DNA from: an uncultured Prevotella sp.
Lineage (GTDB): Bacteria; Bacteroidota; Bacteroidia; Bacteroidales; Bacteroidaceae
Length of the DNA: 56,341 bases
Direction: 5' to 3'
Assembly: GCA_946188165.1 (NCBI GenBank)
Contig: CAMHTW010000022.1
Span: forward strand, 1 to 56,341
Positions 48,841 through 56,341 of the stretch are shown here, one piece after another. A program made the position numbers and the translations under genes. The notes beneath the pieces are model-generated. The model ran no database searches. It was given only the letters and a program-made list of their open reading frames with translations, and was not told the DNA's origin. Every line of letters begins with the position of its first letter. The stretch's first letter is position 1.

Positions 48841-49658
48841 TCTCTGATGACCATCGATGGCGGACAATCGTACATCACTCTTGCATGGTTGGTACGGATG
48901 AGCTGGCTTTCCAGACATTGGCCAGTGGTACGGTCGATGATGTCCCTGAATACCTGACCATTACGATACACGATTCCGTTTTCACGCGAGAAGTATTCGT
49001 CTTCGGCATGAATATGGAAAGTGTGCGGCTGTTGCTCTGTGCTACGCAGTTCACCACGCAGGTATTCGCCATCCACACAGAGCCTCAGCTGATAGGTGTT
49101 CGTGGTGTCGTTTCTGAACCTATAGTCTATGTAGTTGTACGAAATGCTGGTACCTGTACCAAAAGGTATCTGACGGCCAAAGTCAGGAAAGAGGTCTAGT
49201 CCGTCGTGATGGTGATGCTCGGTGATGGTCAGTTCGCTGTGCAATACCAGCCAGTGAATCAGGTTCGACAGCTGGCAGAGACCGCCACCAATGCCCTTTG
49301 ACGGTTGCCCCTTGGCAATGGTCAGTCCCTCTTTATAGCCTTTCCGCTTGGTGGTTCTTCCAACAAGATTCCATACGGAGAATGTATCGCCAGGCCTGAT
49401 AATCAGACCGTCAATATGGCTGACGGCCAAAGCCAGATTGGTGGCTTTGTTCTCTTGCAGTTGCATGTCAACATTGCCCAACCTGCGGCGTATCAGCGAG
49501 TTGTGCTGATAGATAATGACGGGTAGCGATGCTTCTGTCCTCTCCCTTGCTAATTGCGTCTTCGTACGTATGTCCTTCAGATGGCGCTTCAGTATCTCCT
49601 TTTCCATCGACAGCCAATAGGTGAAGGGGCATAATTCACAAAACAGTTTCCGAGCCAT
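48837..49658 (-). CDS. VanW-family protein
   Basis: This 273-residue protein has a central VanW domain (about 85-180): LIIRPGDTFSVWNLVGRTTK, GGGLCQLSNLIHW and HHHHDGLDLFPDFGR. VanW is named from a glycopeptide-resistance cluster, but its biochemical role is unknown, and most carriers are not resistant. No signal peptide is evident; the N terminus (FCELCPFTYWLSMEK) holds two Cys. Starts 7 nt after the AlkZ-related gene, so one operon. Confidence 0.87.
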   Translation of the reverse strand: MARKLFCELCPFTYWLSMEKEILKRHLKDIRTKTQLARERTEASLPVIIYQHNSLIRRRLGNVDMQLQENKATNLALAVSHIDGLIIRPGDTFSVWNLVGRTTKRKGYKEGLTIAKGQPSKGIGGGLCQLSNLIHWLVLHSELTITEHHHHDGLDLFPDFGRQIPFGTGTSISYNYIDYRFRNDTTNTYQLRLCVDGEYLRGELRSTEQQPHTFHIHAEDEYFSRENGIVYRNGQVFRDIIDRTTGQCLESQLIRTNHARVMYDCPPSMVIRE

Positions 49659-49665
49659 ATATTTG

Positions 49666-50334
49666 TCATTTTAAAAGTTTCATAATTTGCTGTTCAGTTG
49701 CTGTAGGCAACAGGTCTTTGAAGTGTGCAAAGAGACGGTCGAACGACTCCTCAGGCGTCCGTTCGCATTGGCAGGCCTCGCGTCCGTGCAGTTGTTCTGG
49801 CGTAGTCAGCAACGCCCAGCCCCAGCCGTATTCGCGCCCATGCTTGTCGGTAGGGTAGACAAAGTCCTCCGTTACCACGCGGCATGCCATCTGCAGACGC
49901 GTCACATAGCCGTCAAACTTGCTACGCATCTTCGGACCCGTAAAGCCACAGGCTGCACGCAGTTCGCGCGTGATGAACGCCCCCTGTTCCTGTAGCGTCA
50001 GCAGGATAGTATCCTCAATGGAGTTCTCTGCGGGTGCAGGGTGTAGGGAACGACGGTAGTTGCAGAAGTCCGGCCACCATTGGCGACTGATGAATCCTGC
50101 CTTGCCGGCAAAGAATTTGCCATACACGCAGTTGCCCTCTGTAATAATCGGACCCTTCCATTTCCATAACGGCCAGTCCCACCCGCCGTCGGGCAGCATC
50201 ACATAGCGGCACTCGTCAGCCACCATCTCCTCTGCCGAATAGCCCCTGATACCGCTATCCAGCAGCGGCAGGAACCCCACCTCCTGAATCAGCTCCATCA
50301 TTTGGGCACAGCTGTAAATCTCTCGTTGCTTCAT
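49666..50334 (-). CDS. AlkZ/YcaQ-related winged-helix protein
   Basis: 222 residues from MKQREIYSCAQMM; alternative start at 50343 (MSDMKQ). Features: LLDSGIRGYSAEEM, DGGWDWPLWKWKGPII, then a winged-helix part (TLQEQGAFITRELRAACGFT). The pattern recalls short proteins annotated as AlkZ-related, a family of DNA glycosylases for crosslinks and alkyl lesions, but it is shorter than AlkZ/YcaQ (about 400) and the glycosylase QxQ motif is not seen. The promoter box (50350-50358) lies so close that the mRNA would be almost leaderless. Confidence 0.6.
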   Translation of the reverse strand: MKQREIYSCAQMMELIQEVGFLPLLDSGIRGYSAEEMVADECRYVMLPDGGWDWPLWKWKGPIITEGNCVYGKFFAGKAGFISRQWWPDFCNYRRSLHPAPAENSIEDTILLTLQEQGAFITRELRAACGFTGPKMRSKFDGYVTRLQMACRVVTEDFVYPTDKHGREYGWGWALLTTPEQLHGREACQCERTPEESFDRLFAHFKDLLPTATEQQIMKLLK

Positions 50335-50349
50335 ATCACTCATTTTTGT

Positions 50350-50358
50350 GCAAAGATA
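50350..50358 (-). promoter_or_regulatory. Promoter -7 box of the AlkZ-related/VanW operon
   Basis: On the minus strand TATCTTTGC, 7 bp before the ATG at 50343 and 16 bp before the one at 50334. Confidence 0.65.
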
Positions 50359-50398
50359 CACAATTTCCCAGACATTCCCACCATTTCCCGCAGAAATA

Positions 50399-50433
50399 AT
50401 TATGCATTATGAATTATGCATTATGCATTATGA
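50399..50433. repeat. 7-bp tandem repeat ATTATGC/ATTATGA x5
   Basis: Five units lie in the gap between the AlkZ-related gene and the outer-membrane barrel gene. Confidence 0.9.
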
Positions 50434-50456
50434 ATTCCATAGAACCCTGGATTCGC

Positions 50457-52178
50457 CTATCTCCAAGGATAGTATGTGAGTCCTATTGTCAAGGCTCTGT
50501 TCTTGTAGGAGTGACTTAAGAGATACAAATCGGCCTTCGGTTGGCCTGCCAAGTCGTGAAAGTCGGCAAACAGGTGACAACGTTTTCCTATGTCCTTGCC
50601 CATCTTTACTGAAGCGTAGAGATGGGCATGTTGGTTGGTGGCATCGTTATAGATCAATACGGATGACAGTCTGAGTCCTTTGCCTAACAGTAGTGTAGGT
50701 GCGAGCTTGAGGGTGTAATACGTGGCGTTGACAGCATCGTCGTAGCTGATGTGCAGGTGGTGTACGTTCGCTCCTGCTGTCAGCCGGAAGTTTTTTTGAT
50801 GCCAGGTGACAGATGATGCCAGACTAATCAGCGACTCGTTAGGTGTCGGCATGTCAGAGAGCAGTGTGTATGCCACACTGCCCATGGCCAGGAACCGGTC
50901 AGCCTGATAGGTATAGCGTGCCTCCGACCGCCAGGCAAGGTTTGTCTTATAGTCCGTTGAGTGCAGGTAGGAACCATCTTCGGAATAAGTATGGAAGTCG
51001 CTGGCTAAGGGATTGAAGAACGAGCGGTTGAAGATGGCTTGTACGAAATGGCGCCCCCTCCGATAGCCTACGCTGGCATGCAGTGCATGGTCATTGCGGT
51101 TGTGCGACCATAAGTTGCTGGGGTCCTCGTCGTAGTGCTTGTCCCAGAAGGTGTTATGTCTGAAACGGTCTCCTAAGCTGATGGTCCACGGTCCTTTGTT
51201 AAAGTCCAGCAGCACATACAGATCGTGGTAGAGATTCTGTTCACGTCTGAGCTCATGAAGCCAGAGGTTCGTGTAGCCCCCCTCGTAACCTGCGGTTAAC
51301 GAGAGCGACTGTGGCACGAGGGGGATGCTGCACTCAGCAATCCACCAGGGTACAACTGTCTGTTCATCAAATTGGTAGATGGACATGTTATCATAGTTCA
51401 TTCCTGTCTCGAAATAGAGGCCAGCGCCTTGCTCGTTAAGGGTACGCTCGTAAGTGGCGACGAGTTCGCCCCACCGTTGCCTGATGATATCGCTCTCTGA
51501 ATCGCCATCAACATCATACACATGGCTTTTATACTCCTCATAGCCCTGCGAGAGCTTTAGTTTCAGCAGGTCGTTCTCCGTTGCCTGCCAGTCAATAAAG
51601 AACATCGCATTCTCTATATTGTTTCGTGAGGTGACGGAAGAGCCTGACAATGATTCGGCCTTGCCATACCGCAGATTGGTCTGCGCCAAGGCGCGAACGG
51701 TGACCTTGTCACCACTGTTGGCTATATTGGCATATAACTGACCGTTACCATACGTACAGCCATTAATAGCGAGCTTGCCTGTCAGTCCCTTACCTTCCTT
51801 GAACCGTAGGTCTATGTATCCCGTGACGCCGTCCATCGCGCTGTTAACGTTGCCATAGACAAACACGGTGACATCACTGAGGTCGCAGGCATTAATCTCG
51901 TTGAGCAGAGACTCGTAGTCGATATTTAGCGGGATTTCATCGACACTCAGCAGATAGTCTGCTGTAAGTGTCTTGCCGTCACTCGACATCAGTTCCGGGC
52001 AGATGTGTAATACATCCAGTAGCGTCATCTCTGAATCAGGGTTCAGCCGCTCCACATGGATGGTGTATTTGTTGCCTTCGTGTTCGATAATCTGTTCTTT
52101 CTCCTGACCGTTCACTGTGAGGAAACTGCAGGCCATCAGCCCTCCCAATAGCAGGGCTATGAGTCTGTTTGTTCGCAT
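50457..52178 (-). CDS. Outer-membrane beta-barrel protein, small TonB-receptor-like
   Basis: This 573-residue protein has a signal peptide (cut after TVNGQ). Residues about 40-150 resemble a plug domain (MTLLDVLHICPELM, VFVYGNVNSAMDGVTGYIDL). The rest alternates amphipathic strands with Tyr/Trp/Arg turns (RWGELVATYERTLNEQGAGL, YRRGRHFVQAIFN) and ends in GLTYYPWR, a typical barrel end. It is shorter than SusC-like receptors (about 1000), lacks a SusD partner and shows no carboxypeptidase-like domain. Substrate unknown. Confidence 0.8.
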   Translation of the reverse strand: MRTNRLIALLLGGLMACSFLTVNGQEKEQIIEHEGNKYTIHVERLNPDSEMTLLDVLHICPELMSSDGKTLTADYLLSVDEIPLNIDYESLLNEINACDLSDVTVFVYGNVNSAMDGVTGYIDLRFKEGKGLTGKLAINGCTYGNGQLYANIANSGDKVTVRALAQTNLRYGKAESLSGSSVTSRNNIENAMFFIDWQATENDLLKLKLSQGYEEYKSHVYDVDGDSESDIIRQRWGELVATYERTLNEQGAGLYFETGMNYDNMSIYQFDEQTVVPWWIAECSIPLVPQSLSLTAGYEGGYTNLWLHELRREQNLYHDLYVLLDFNKGPWTISLGDRFRHNTFWDKHYDEDPSNLWSHNRNDHALHASVGYRRGRHFVQAIFNRSFFNPLASDFHTYSEDGSYLHSTDYKTNLAWRSEARYTYQADRFLAMGSVAYTLLSDMPTPNESLISLASSVTWHQKNFRLTAGANVHHLHISYDDAVNATYYTLKLAPTLLLGKGLRLSSVLIYNDATNQHAHLYASVKMGKDIGKRCHLFADFHDLAGQPKADLYLLSHSYKNRALTIGLTYYPWR

Positions 52179-52196
52179 GATATTCGTAATTTGAGC

Positions 52197-52205
52197 GCAA
52201 AGTTA
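52197..52205 (-). promoter_or_regulatory. Promoter -7 box of the outer-membrane barrel gene
   Basis: On the minus strand TAACTTTGC, preceded by CGCTTATTCG and a TTTG about 20 bp up: same extended class as glyA and rlmN. Confidence 0.7.
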
Positions 52206-52298
52206 CGAATAAGCGGGAACAAAACCAAATAAAAGTTGTTTTAATTCGATTTTTGTTGTCATTGACATCTGCTTCTATGAGTCCGAAGTGGTAATATT

Positions 52299-52745
52299 CT
52301 ATACGAGTTCGACCTTGTTGATGTCCTGCTCCTTCTCGCAGTAGTGGCAGGTCAGGATACCGTCGCTAACGTGAAAGTGGGTGGCCATGGGCTCGTTGTT
52401 GGTGATGCACTTGGGGTTGTTGCACTTGACAATGCCTTTGATCTCCTCAGGGGTCTCCACGGTCTTCTTCTCGACGACCTCGTAGTCGCGGATGATGTTG
52501 AGGATGACCTTGGGGGCAACAACGGAGAGACGAGAAATCTCGTCGTCGGTAAAGAATTTGTCGCTGACTTTGATGATGCCCTTGTTGCCGACTTTCTGCG
52601 ACGGGTAGTTGTTTCCGATGGTAACGGGCGTCTTCAGTTCGAAGAGTCCTAAAAGATTGGCTACCTGATAAGTCTTGGCAGCGGGTATGTGGTCTATAAC
52701 GGTGCCTTGCTCGATGGCGGCAACCAGGCGTTCTTTCTTGTTCAT
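52299..52745 (-). CDS. pyrI: Aspartate carbamoyltransferase regulatory chain
   Basis: This 148-residue regulatory subunit binds nucleotides and joins PyrB trimers. The allosteric domain (GTVIDHIPA) and zinc domain (CNNPKCITN, then CHYCEK, four Cys) are intact. It follows pyrB in the same direction. Confidence 0.95.
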   Translation of the reverse strand: MNKKERLVAAIEQGTVIDHIPAAKTYQVANLLGLFELKTPVTIGNNYPSQKVGNKGIIKVSDKFFTDDEISRLSVVAPKVILNIIRDYEVVEKKTVETPEEIKGIVKCNNPKCITNNEPMATHFHVSDGILTCHYCEKEQDINKVELV

Positions 52746-52784
52746 AATCCTAATTCCTTATTCCGAATTCAGTAATCACAATTT

Positions 52785-52819
52785 TCAATTCTCAATTCTC
52801 AATTGTCAATTCTCAATTA
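52785..52819. repeat. 7-bp tandem repeat TCAATTC x5 at the pyrB 3' end
   Basis: Five units between pyrB and pyrI. The pyrB stop (52817-52819) lies in the last unit. Confidence 0.9.
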
Positions 52820-53764
52820 CCCAATAATCGTCTTGTCCTTGCGCACCTCGTCGAGGCTGATGCCAAGGACGTCGCAGAAAATGGCTTCGCGGGCGAAGAG
52901 ACCGTTGCCTGCCTGTTGAATGTAGTAGGCATGGGGATTGGAGTCCACGTCGTAGGCTATCTCGTTGACACGGGGTAGGGGATGCAGAATGCGCATGTTG
53001 GGCTTGGCCAAACGCAGCATATCGTTGTTCAGAATGTACACATTTTTGACACGCTCGTACTCCATGAGGTCTGAGAAGCGTTCCTTCTGCACGCGCGTCA
53101 TATAAAGGATGTCGGCATCGGCAATGACCTTCTCGTTGAAGGCGGTATGCTCCTGATACTGGATGCCGTGCTCCTTGCAGTATATCTTGTACTCCTGGGG
53201 CATGGCCAACTCCTTAGGTGCCACGAAATGGAACGTGGGGTTGAAGTGGCGCATGGCCATGATGAGCGAGTGGACGGTACGTCCGTACTTGAGGTCGCCT
53301 ACCAGATATATATTAAGGTTCTCGAGCGTACCCTGCGTCTTGTAGATAGAATAGAGGTCGAGCATGCACTGTGAGGGATGCTGATGGGCACCGTCGCCCG
53401 CATTGACGATGGGTACTTCGGTAACCTCAGAGGCATATTGTGCAGCACCCTCAATGAAGTGGCGCATGACGATGACGTCGGCGTAGTTAGAAACCATCAG
53501 GATGGTGTCTTTCAGCGTCTCGCCCTTTGTGCCACTGGTAATCTTGGGGTCGGCAAATCCTATGACTCGAGCACCTAAGCGGTTGGCTGCTGTCTCGAAT
53601 GACAGACGTGTACGGGTCGAGGGTTCAAAAAACAATGTGGCGACCACCTTACCCTTCAGCAGTTCGCGGTTGGGGTGTCGCTCAAACTCTTGTGCCATCT
53701 CAATCATGTAGAGAATCTTCTCTCTCGTGAGGTCGGCAATCGTTACAAAATCATGCTTTTCCAT
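52817..53764 (-). CDS. pyrB: Aspartate carbamoyltransferase catalytic chain
   Basis: This 315-residue enzyme makes carbamoyl-aspartate in pyrimidine synthesis. Motifs: [13 protein letters not shown] (carbamoyl-phosphate loop), [19 protein letters not shown]. The Met at 53764 ([12 protein letters not shown]) is chosen; an upstream Met at 53842 would lie before the promoter box at 53787-53795. Confidence 0.96.
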   Translation of the reverse strand: MEKHDFVTIADLTREKILYMIEMAQEFERHPNRELLKGKVVATLFFEPSTRTRLSFETAANRLGARVIGFADPKITSGTKGETLKDTILMVSNYADVIVMRHFIEGAAQYASEVTEVPIVNAGDGAHQHPSQCMLDLYSIYKTQGTLENLNIYLVGDLKYGRTVHSLIMAMRHFNPTFHFVAPKELAMPQEYKIYCKEHGIQYQEHTAFNEKVIADADILYMTRVQKERFSDLMEYERVKNVYILNNDMLRLAKPNMRILHPLPRVNEIAYDVDSNPHAYYIQQAGNGLFAREAIFCDVLGISLDEVRKDKTIIG

Positions 53765-53786
53765 TAGTCTGGGATTATATTTGACT

Positions 53787-53795
53787 GCAAAATTA
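53787..53795 (-). promoter_or_regulatory. Promoter -7 box of pyrBI
   Basis: On the minus strand TAATTTTGC with TTTG 19 bp upstream and ACTCAACTTTTCG in the spacer. A short stem CGGAG / CTCCG lies at 53851-53866. Confidence 0.7.
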
Positions 53796-53921
53796 CGAAA
53801 AGTTGAGTAAAATGCAAAAGAAAATACCTTTTTTCTTTTCATTTTCGAGACGGAGTAAGTTCTCCGAAGGAAAAATTACACATAATTTCTGAATTTTGCA
53901 TGTTTATTCCAAAGTTTTTTG

Positions 53922-53930
53922 TAATTTTGC
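53922..53930 (+). promoter_or_regulatory. Promoter -7 box of the class A PBP gene
   Basis: TAATTTTGC lies 27 bp before the ATG at 53957 and divergent from pyrB, preceded by TTTTTTG. Confidence 0.7.
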
Positions 53931-53956
53931 ACACAAAACTTCGAAGTATCTGCATT

Positions 53957-56278
53957 ATGAGAAAGATAATTGTATATGTGATGTGGGCGCTGCTGGGCAT
54001 TTCAGTGTTGGCAGCAGGACTTGCATTCTATGCTATCAATGAGGGCTGGATAGGTTATATGCCGCCCATTCAGGAACTGCAGAATCCTATCAACCGTTAT
54101 GCTACGCAGGTCATCTCGGCTGACGGCAAGGTGATGGGTACGTGGAACTACAACCGTGAGAACCGTATCATGGTGGACTACACACAGCTGTCGCCCTCGT
54201 TGGTGCAGGCGCTGGTGGCTACTGAGGATGTCAGGTTCTACGAACATTCGGGTATCGACTTCTTTGCGTTGGGACGTGCCATCGTCAAGCGCGGCGTCTT
54301 GGGCCAGAAAAGTGCGGGTGGTGGTTCTACCATTACACAGCAGTTGGCCAAGCAGCTTTATTCGGCTACGGCGCATAGTGTGATGGAACGACTGTTGCAA
54401 AAGCCGATAGAGTGGGTGATAGCCGTCAAGTTGGAGCGTAACTATACGAAAGACGAAATCATTGCGATGTACTTGAACTACTTCGACTTCCTGCATAATG
54501 CGGTGGGTATCAAGACGGCTGCGAACACGTATTTCGGCAAGGAACCGAAGGACTTGTCGGTGACGGAATCGGCTGTGCTGATAGGTTTGTGTAAGAATCC
54601 GTCGTACTTCAATCCCGTGCGTTATCCGGAACGCTCGACGGAGCGTCGTAACGTGGTGCTCCACCAAATGATGAAGGCTGGCTATCTGACGGAGGCTGAA
54701 TACGAGAAATATTCGAAAGAACCGCTGAATCTGCACTTCCACGTGGCTGACCATAAGGACGGTGTCGCTGTGTATTTCCGCGATTTCCTGCGCCGCTACA
54801 TGATGGCCAAGAAACCGAAACGTTCGGATTATCCGTCGTGGAACAATGTGAAGTTCCATATCGACTCCATCAACTGGGAGAACGACCCGCTGTACGGATG
54901 GTGTAATAAGAATCTGAAGAAGGACGGCGAGCCGTATAATGTCTATACGGACGGTTTGAAGGTGTATACCACGATTGACTCGCGCATGCAGGATTATGCT
55001 GAACAAGCTGTGACCGAACATGTCATCAAGTATCTGCAACCCGCATTCACAAAGGAAAAGCGTGGGCGTAAGACGGGCCCGTACTCAAACAAGATATCTG
55101 CCGAGCAGGTAAACAGCATCCTGATGCGTTCCGTCCGCCAGTGTGACCGCTATCGTGCACTGAAGGCCGAGGGCCTTTCGGAAAATGATATCATGAAGTC
55201 GTTTAACACCAAGACGGAGATGACGGTGTTCTCGTACAAGGGCGAGATAGATACTGTCATGACGCCGCTCGATTCTATCAAGTACTATAAAACGTTCCTG
55301 CGTTGTGGATTCATGAGCATGTGTCCACAGAACGGGCACGTAAAGGCGTATGTTGGTGGACCTGACTTCGTGCATTTCGCCTACGATATGGCGATGGAGG
55401 GTCGACGTCAGGTGGGTTCTACCATCAAACCGTTCCTGTACTCGCTGGCAATGGAGAATGGTTTCTCTCCTTGCGACTTGGCACCTAATGTGCAGCAGAC
55501 GTATATGGTGGCTGGACACGCATGGACGCCACGAAACGGCAGTAAGGCACGCTATGGCGATATGGTGACGCTGAAGTGGGGACTGCAACAGTCAAACAAC
55601 TGGATATCGGCATACCTCATGAGCAAGCTGAATCCGCAGGCTTTCGTGACCCTGTTACACGAATATGGCATCCGCAATCCGGAGATCCATCCCTCTATGG
55701 CGCTCTGTCTGGGGCCTTGCGAGATTACTGTAGGCGAGATGGTCAGCGCTTATACGGCGTTTGTCAATCATGGTATCCGTGCCGCCCATCAGTTCGTAAC
55801 GAAGATTGAGGATAACGAGGGCAACATCGTGGCTCAGTTCCAGCCACGCATGAACGAGGTTATTAGTGAAGAGAGTGCCTACAAGATGATATATATGCTG
55901 AAAGCCGTTGTCGATGGTGGTACAGGTAGCCGTCTGCGCTTTAAGTATAACCTGAAGGGCGAACTTGCCGGTAAGACGGGTACCACGAATAATAACAGTG
56001 ATGCCTGGTTTATGGGCATTACGCCGACACTGGTCAGCGGTATGTGGGTTGGTGGCGACGACCGCGATATCCATTTCGACTCGATGGTCTGGGGTCAAGG
56101 TGCTGCAATGGCATTGCCCATTTTCGCCCTTTATATGCAAAAAGTGTATAAGGATAAACGACTGGGATACAGTGATCAGGCAAAATTCGACTTGCCGGCT
56201 GGATATAATCCGTGCGAAATGGATGAATCTGGACTCTCCGATTTGGGTGATGAATCCATTGAAGAAGTGTTCGAATAA
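53957..56278 (+). CDS. Class A penicillin-binding protein (PBP1A-like)
   Basis: 773 residues from MRKIIVYVMWALLG; the frame is open to 53900, but the promoter box lies after that Met. Domains: membrane anchor (about 5-25), family 51 transglycosylase (about 65-240; ATEDVRFYEHSGID with catalytic Glu, GGSTITQQLAKQL, KLERNYTKDEIIAMYLN), then transpeptidase (about 400-740) with STIK (active Ser), SNN and KTGTTNN. It polymerises and crosslinks peptidoglycan. Followed by a hairpin at the window end. Confidence 0.94.
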   Translation: MRKIIVYVMWALLGISVLAAGLAFYAINEGWIGYMPPIQELQNPINRYATQVISADGKVMGTWNYNRENRIMVDYTQLSPSLVQALVATEDVRFYEHSGIDFFALGRAIVKRGVLGQKSAGGGSTITQQLAKQLYSATAHSVMERLLQKPIEWVIAVKLERNYTKDEIIAMYLNYFDFLHNAVGIKTAANTYFGKEPKDLSVTESAVLIGLCKNPSYFNPVRYPERSTERRNVVLHQMMKAGYLTEAEYEKYSKEPLNLHFHVADHKDGVAVYFRDFLRRYMMAKKPKRSDYPSWNNVKFHIDSINWENDPLYGWCNKNLKKDGEPYNVYTDGLKVYTTIDSRMQDYAEQAVTEHVIKYLQPAFTKEKRGRKTGPYSNKISAEQVNSILMRSVRQCDRYRALKAEGLSENDIMKSFNTKTEMTVFSYKGEIDTVMTPLDSIKYYKTFLRCGFMSMCPQNGHVKAYVGGPDFVHFAYDMAMEGRRQVGSTIKPFLYSLAMENGFSPCDLAPNVQQTYMVAGHAWTPRNGSKARYGDMVTLKWGLQQSNNWISAYLMSKLNPQAFVTLLHEYGIRNPEIHPSMALCLGPCEITVGEMVSAYTAFVNHGIRAAHQFVTKIEDNEGNIVAQFQPRMNEVISEESAYKMIYMLKAVVDGGTGSRLRFKYNLKGELAGKTGTTNNNSDAWFMGITPTLVSGMWVGGDDRDIHFDSMVWGQGAAMALPIFALYMQKVYKDKRLGYSDQAKFDLPAGYNPCEMDESGLSDLGDESIEEVFE

Positions 56279-56309
56279 CAATTCCTATATATAATATAAT
56301 AAGGTGTAA

Positions 56310-56340
56310 GGTTTTCGTATTGTAAAGTAATGCGAAAACT
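56310..56340 (+). terminator. Terminator hairpin after the PBP gene (at the window end)
   Basis: The stem GTTTTCGTATT / AATGCGAAAAC (one G-T pair) has a loop of about 7 nt; the T run would lie at or past the window edge. Confidence 0.55.
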
Positions 56341-56341
56341 T

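Noticed and set aside
54002..55039. A 345-codon leftward open frame inside the PBP gene
   Set aside because: Antisense shadow of a gene with complete transglycosylase and transpeptidase motifs.

Overview
The window reads as a chromosome segment of a Prevotella-like Bacteroidales. Nearly every intergenic region carries the Bacteroidota -7 promoter box (TAnnTTTGC), ribosome binding sites are weak or absent, and the gene families are Bacteroidota-typical: PyrB-PyrI, DUF4922/SpoIID next to an AmpG-like carrier, beta-propeller regulators and a MacAB-TolC pump with a LytS/LytTR pair. All assignments rest on reading the sequence and protein motifs; no database search was possible.

Region 1 (1-1761) is the left flank: the 3' end of an unknown gene, a small coiled-coil protein, and an N-terminally truncated RecG/AlbA-like ATPase followed by two 11-bp direct repeats and a copy of the tRNA-His 3' end. 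I read its right edge as the end of an older integrated element.

Region 2 (1762-22796) is bounded by a 27-bp direct repeat of the tRNA-His 3' end and carries matching pairs of 11-bp direct repeats near both ends. It starts with a tyrosine recombinase, then an unknown membrane protein, a DUF3853-like protein, a replication protein, a DnaC-like loader, a stem-loop-rich candidate oriT and a MobV relaxase. Next comes a broken junction between a 5'-truncated RecG-like gene and the 3' stub of a nitroreductase. A host-like cargo follows: HxlR regulator, kinase-less propeller/AraC regulator, esterase-GH115 fusion, GH2 hydrolase, a deleted alpha/beta hydrolase, an SMR exporter and an ACT protein. Together the regulator, esterase/alpha-glucuronidase and GH2 enzyme look like a small set for removing side groups from glucuronoxylan, without SusC/SusD. 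The right end holds an unknown gene, another RecG-like remnant and the intact tRNA-His.

Region 3 (22800-56341) looks like ordinary chromosome: ettA, secG, a TPR-like protein, lptE, a sigma-54 activator, pdxA, rlmN; a GT/HIT/SpoIID fusion with an AmpG-like permease (probable cell-wall recycling); a Tyr-rich lipoprotein; a leftward operon tolC-macA-ABC-macB-lytS-lytT-epsC; ribE behind a roughly 180-nt structured RNA; glyA followed by a sensor with no output domain; a VanW protein; an AlkZ-related protein; an outer-membrane barrel; pyrB-pyrI; and a class A PBP.

A pattern running through region 3 and the cargo is a set of short tandem repeats, mostly of 7 bp (also 8 and 9). Each locus has its own word. 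They sit between genes and repeatedly run into coding sequence, supplying start codons, stop codons, a signal-peptide core, a C-terminal tail and enzyme loops.
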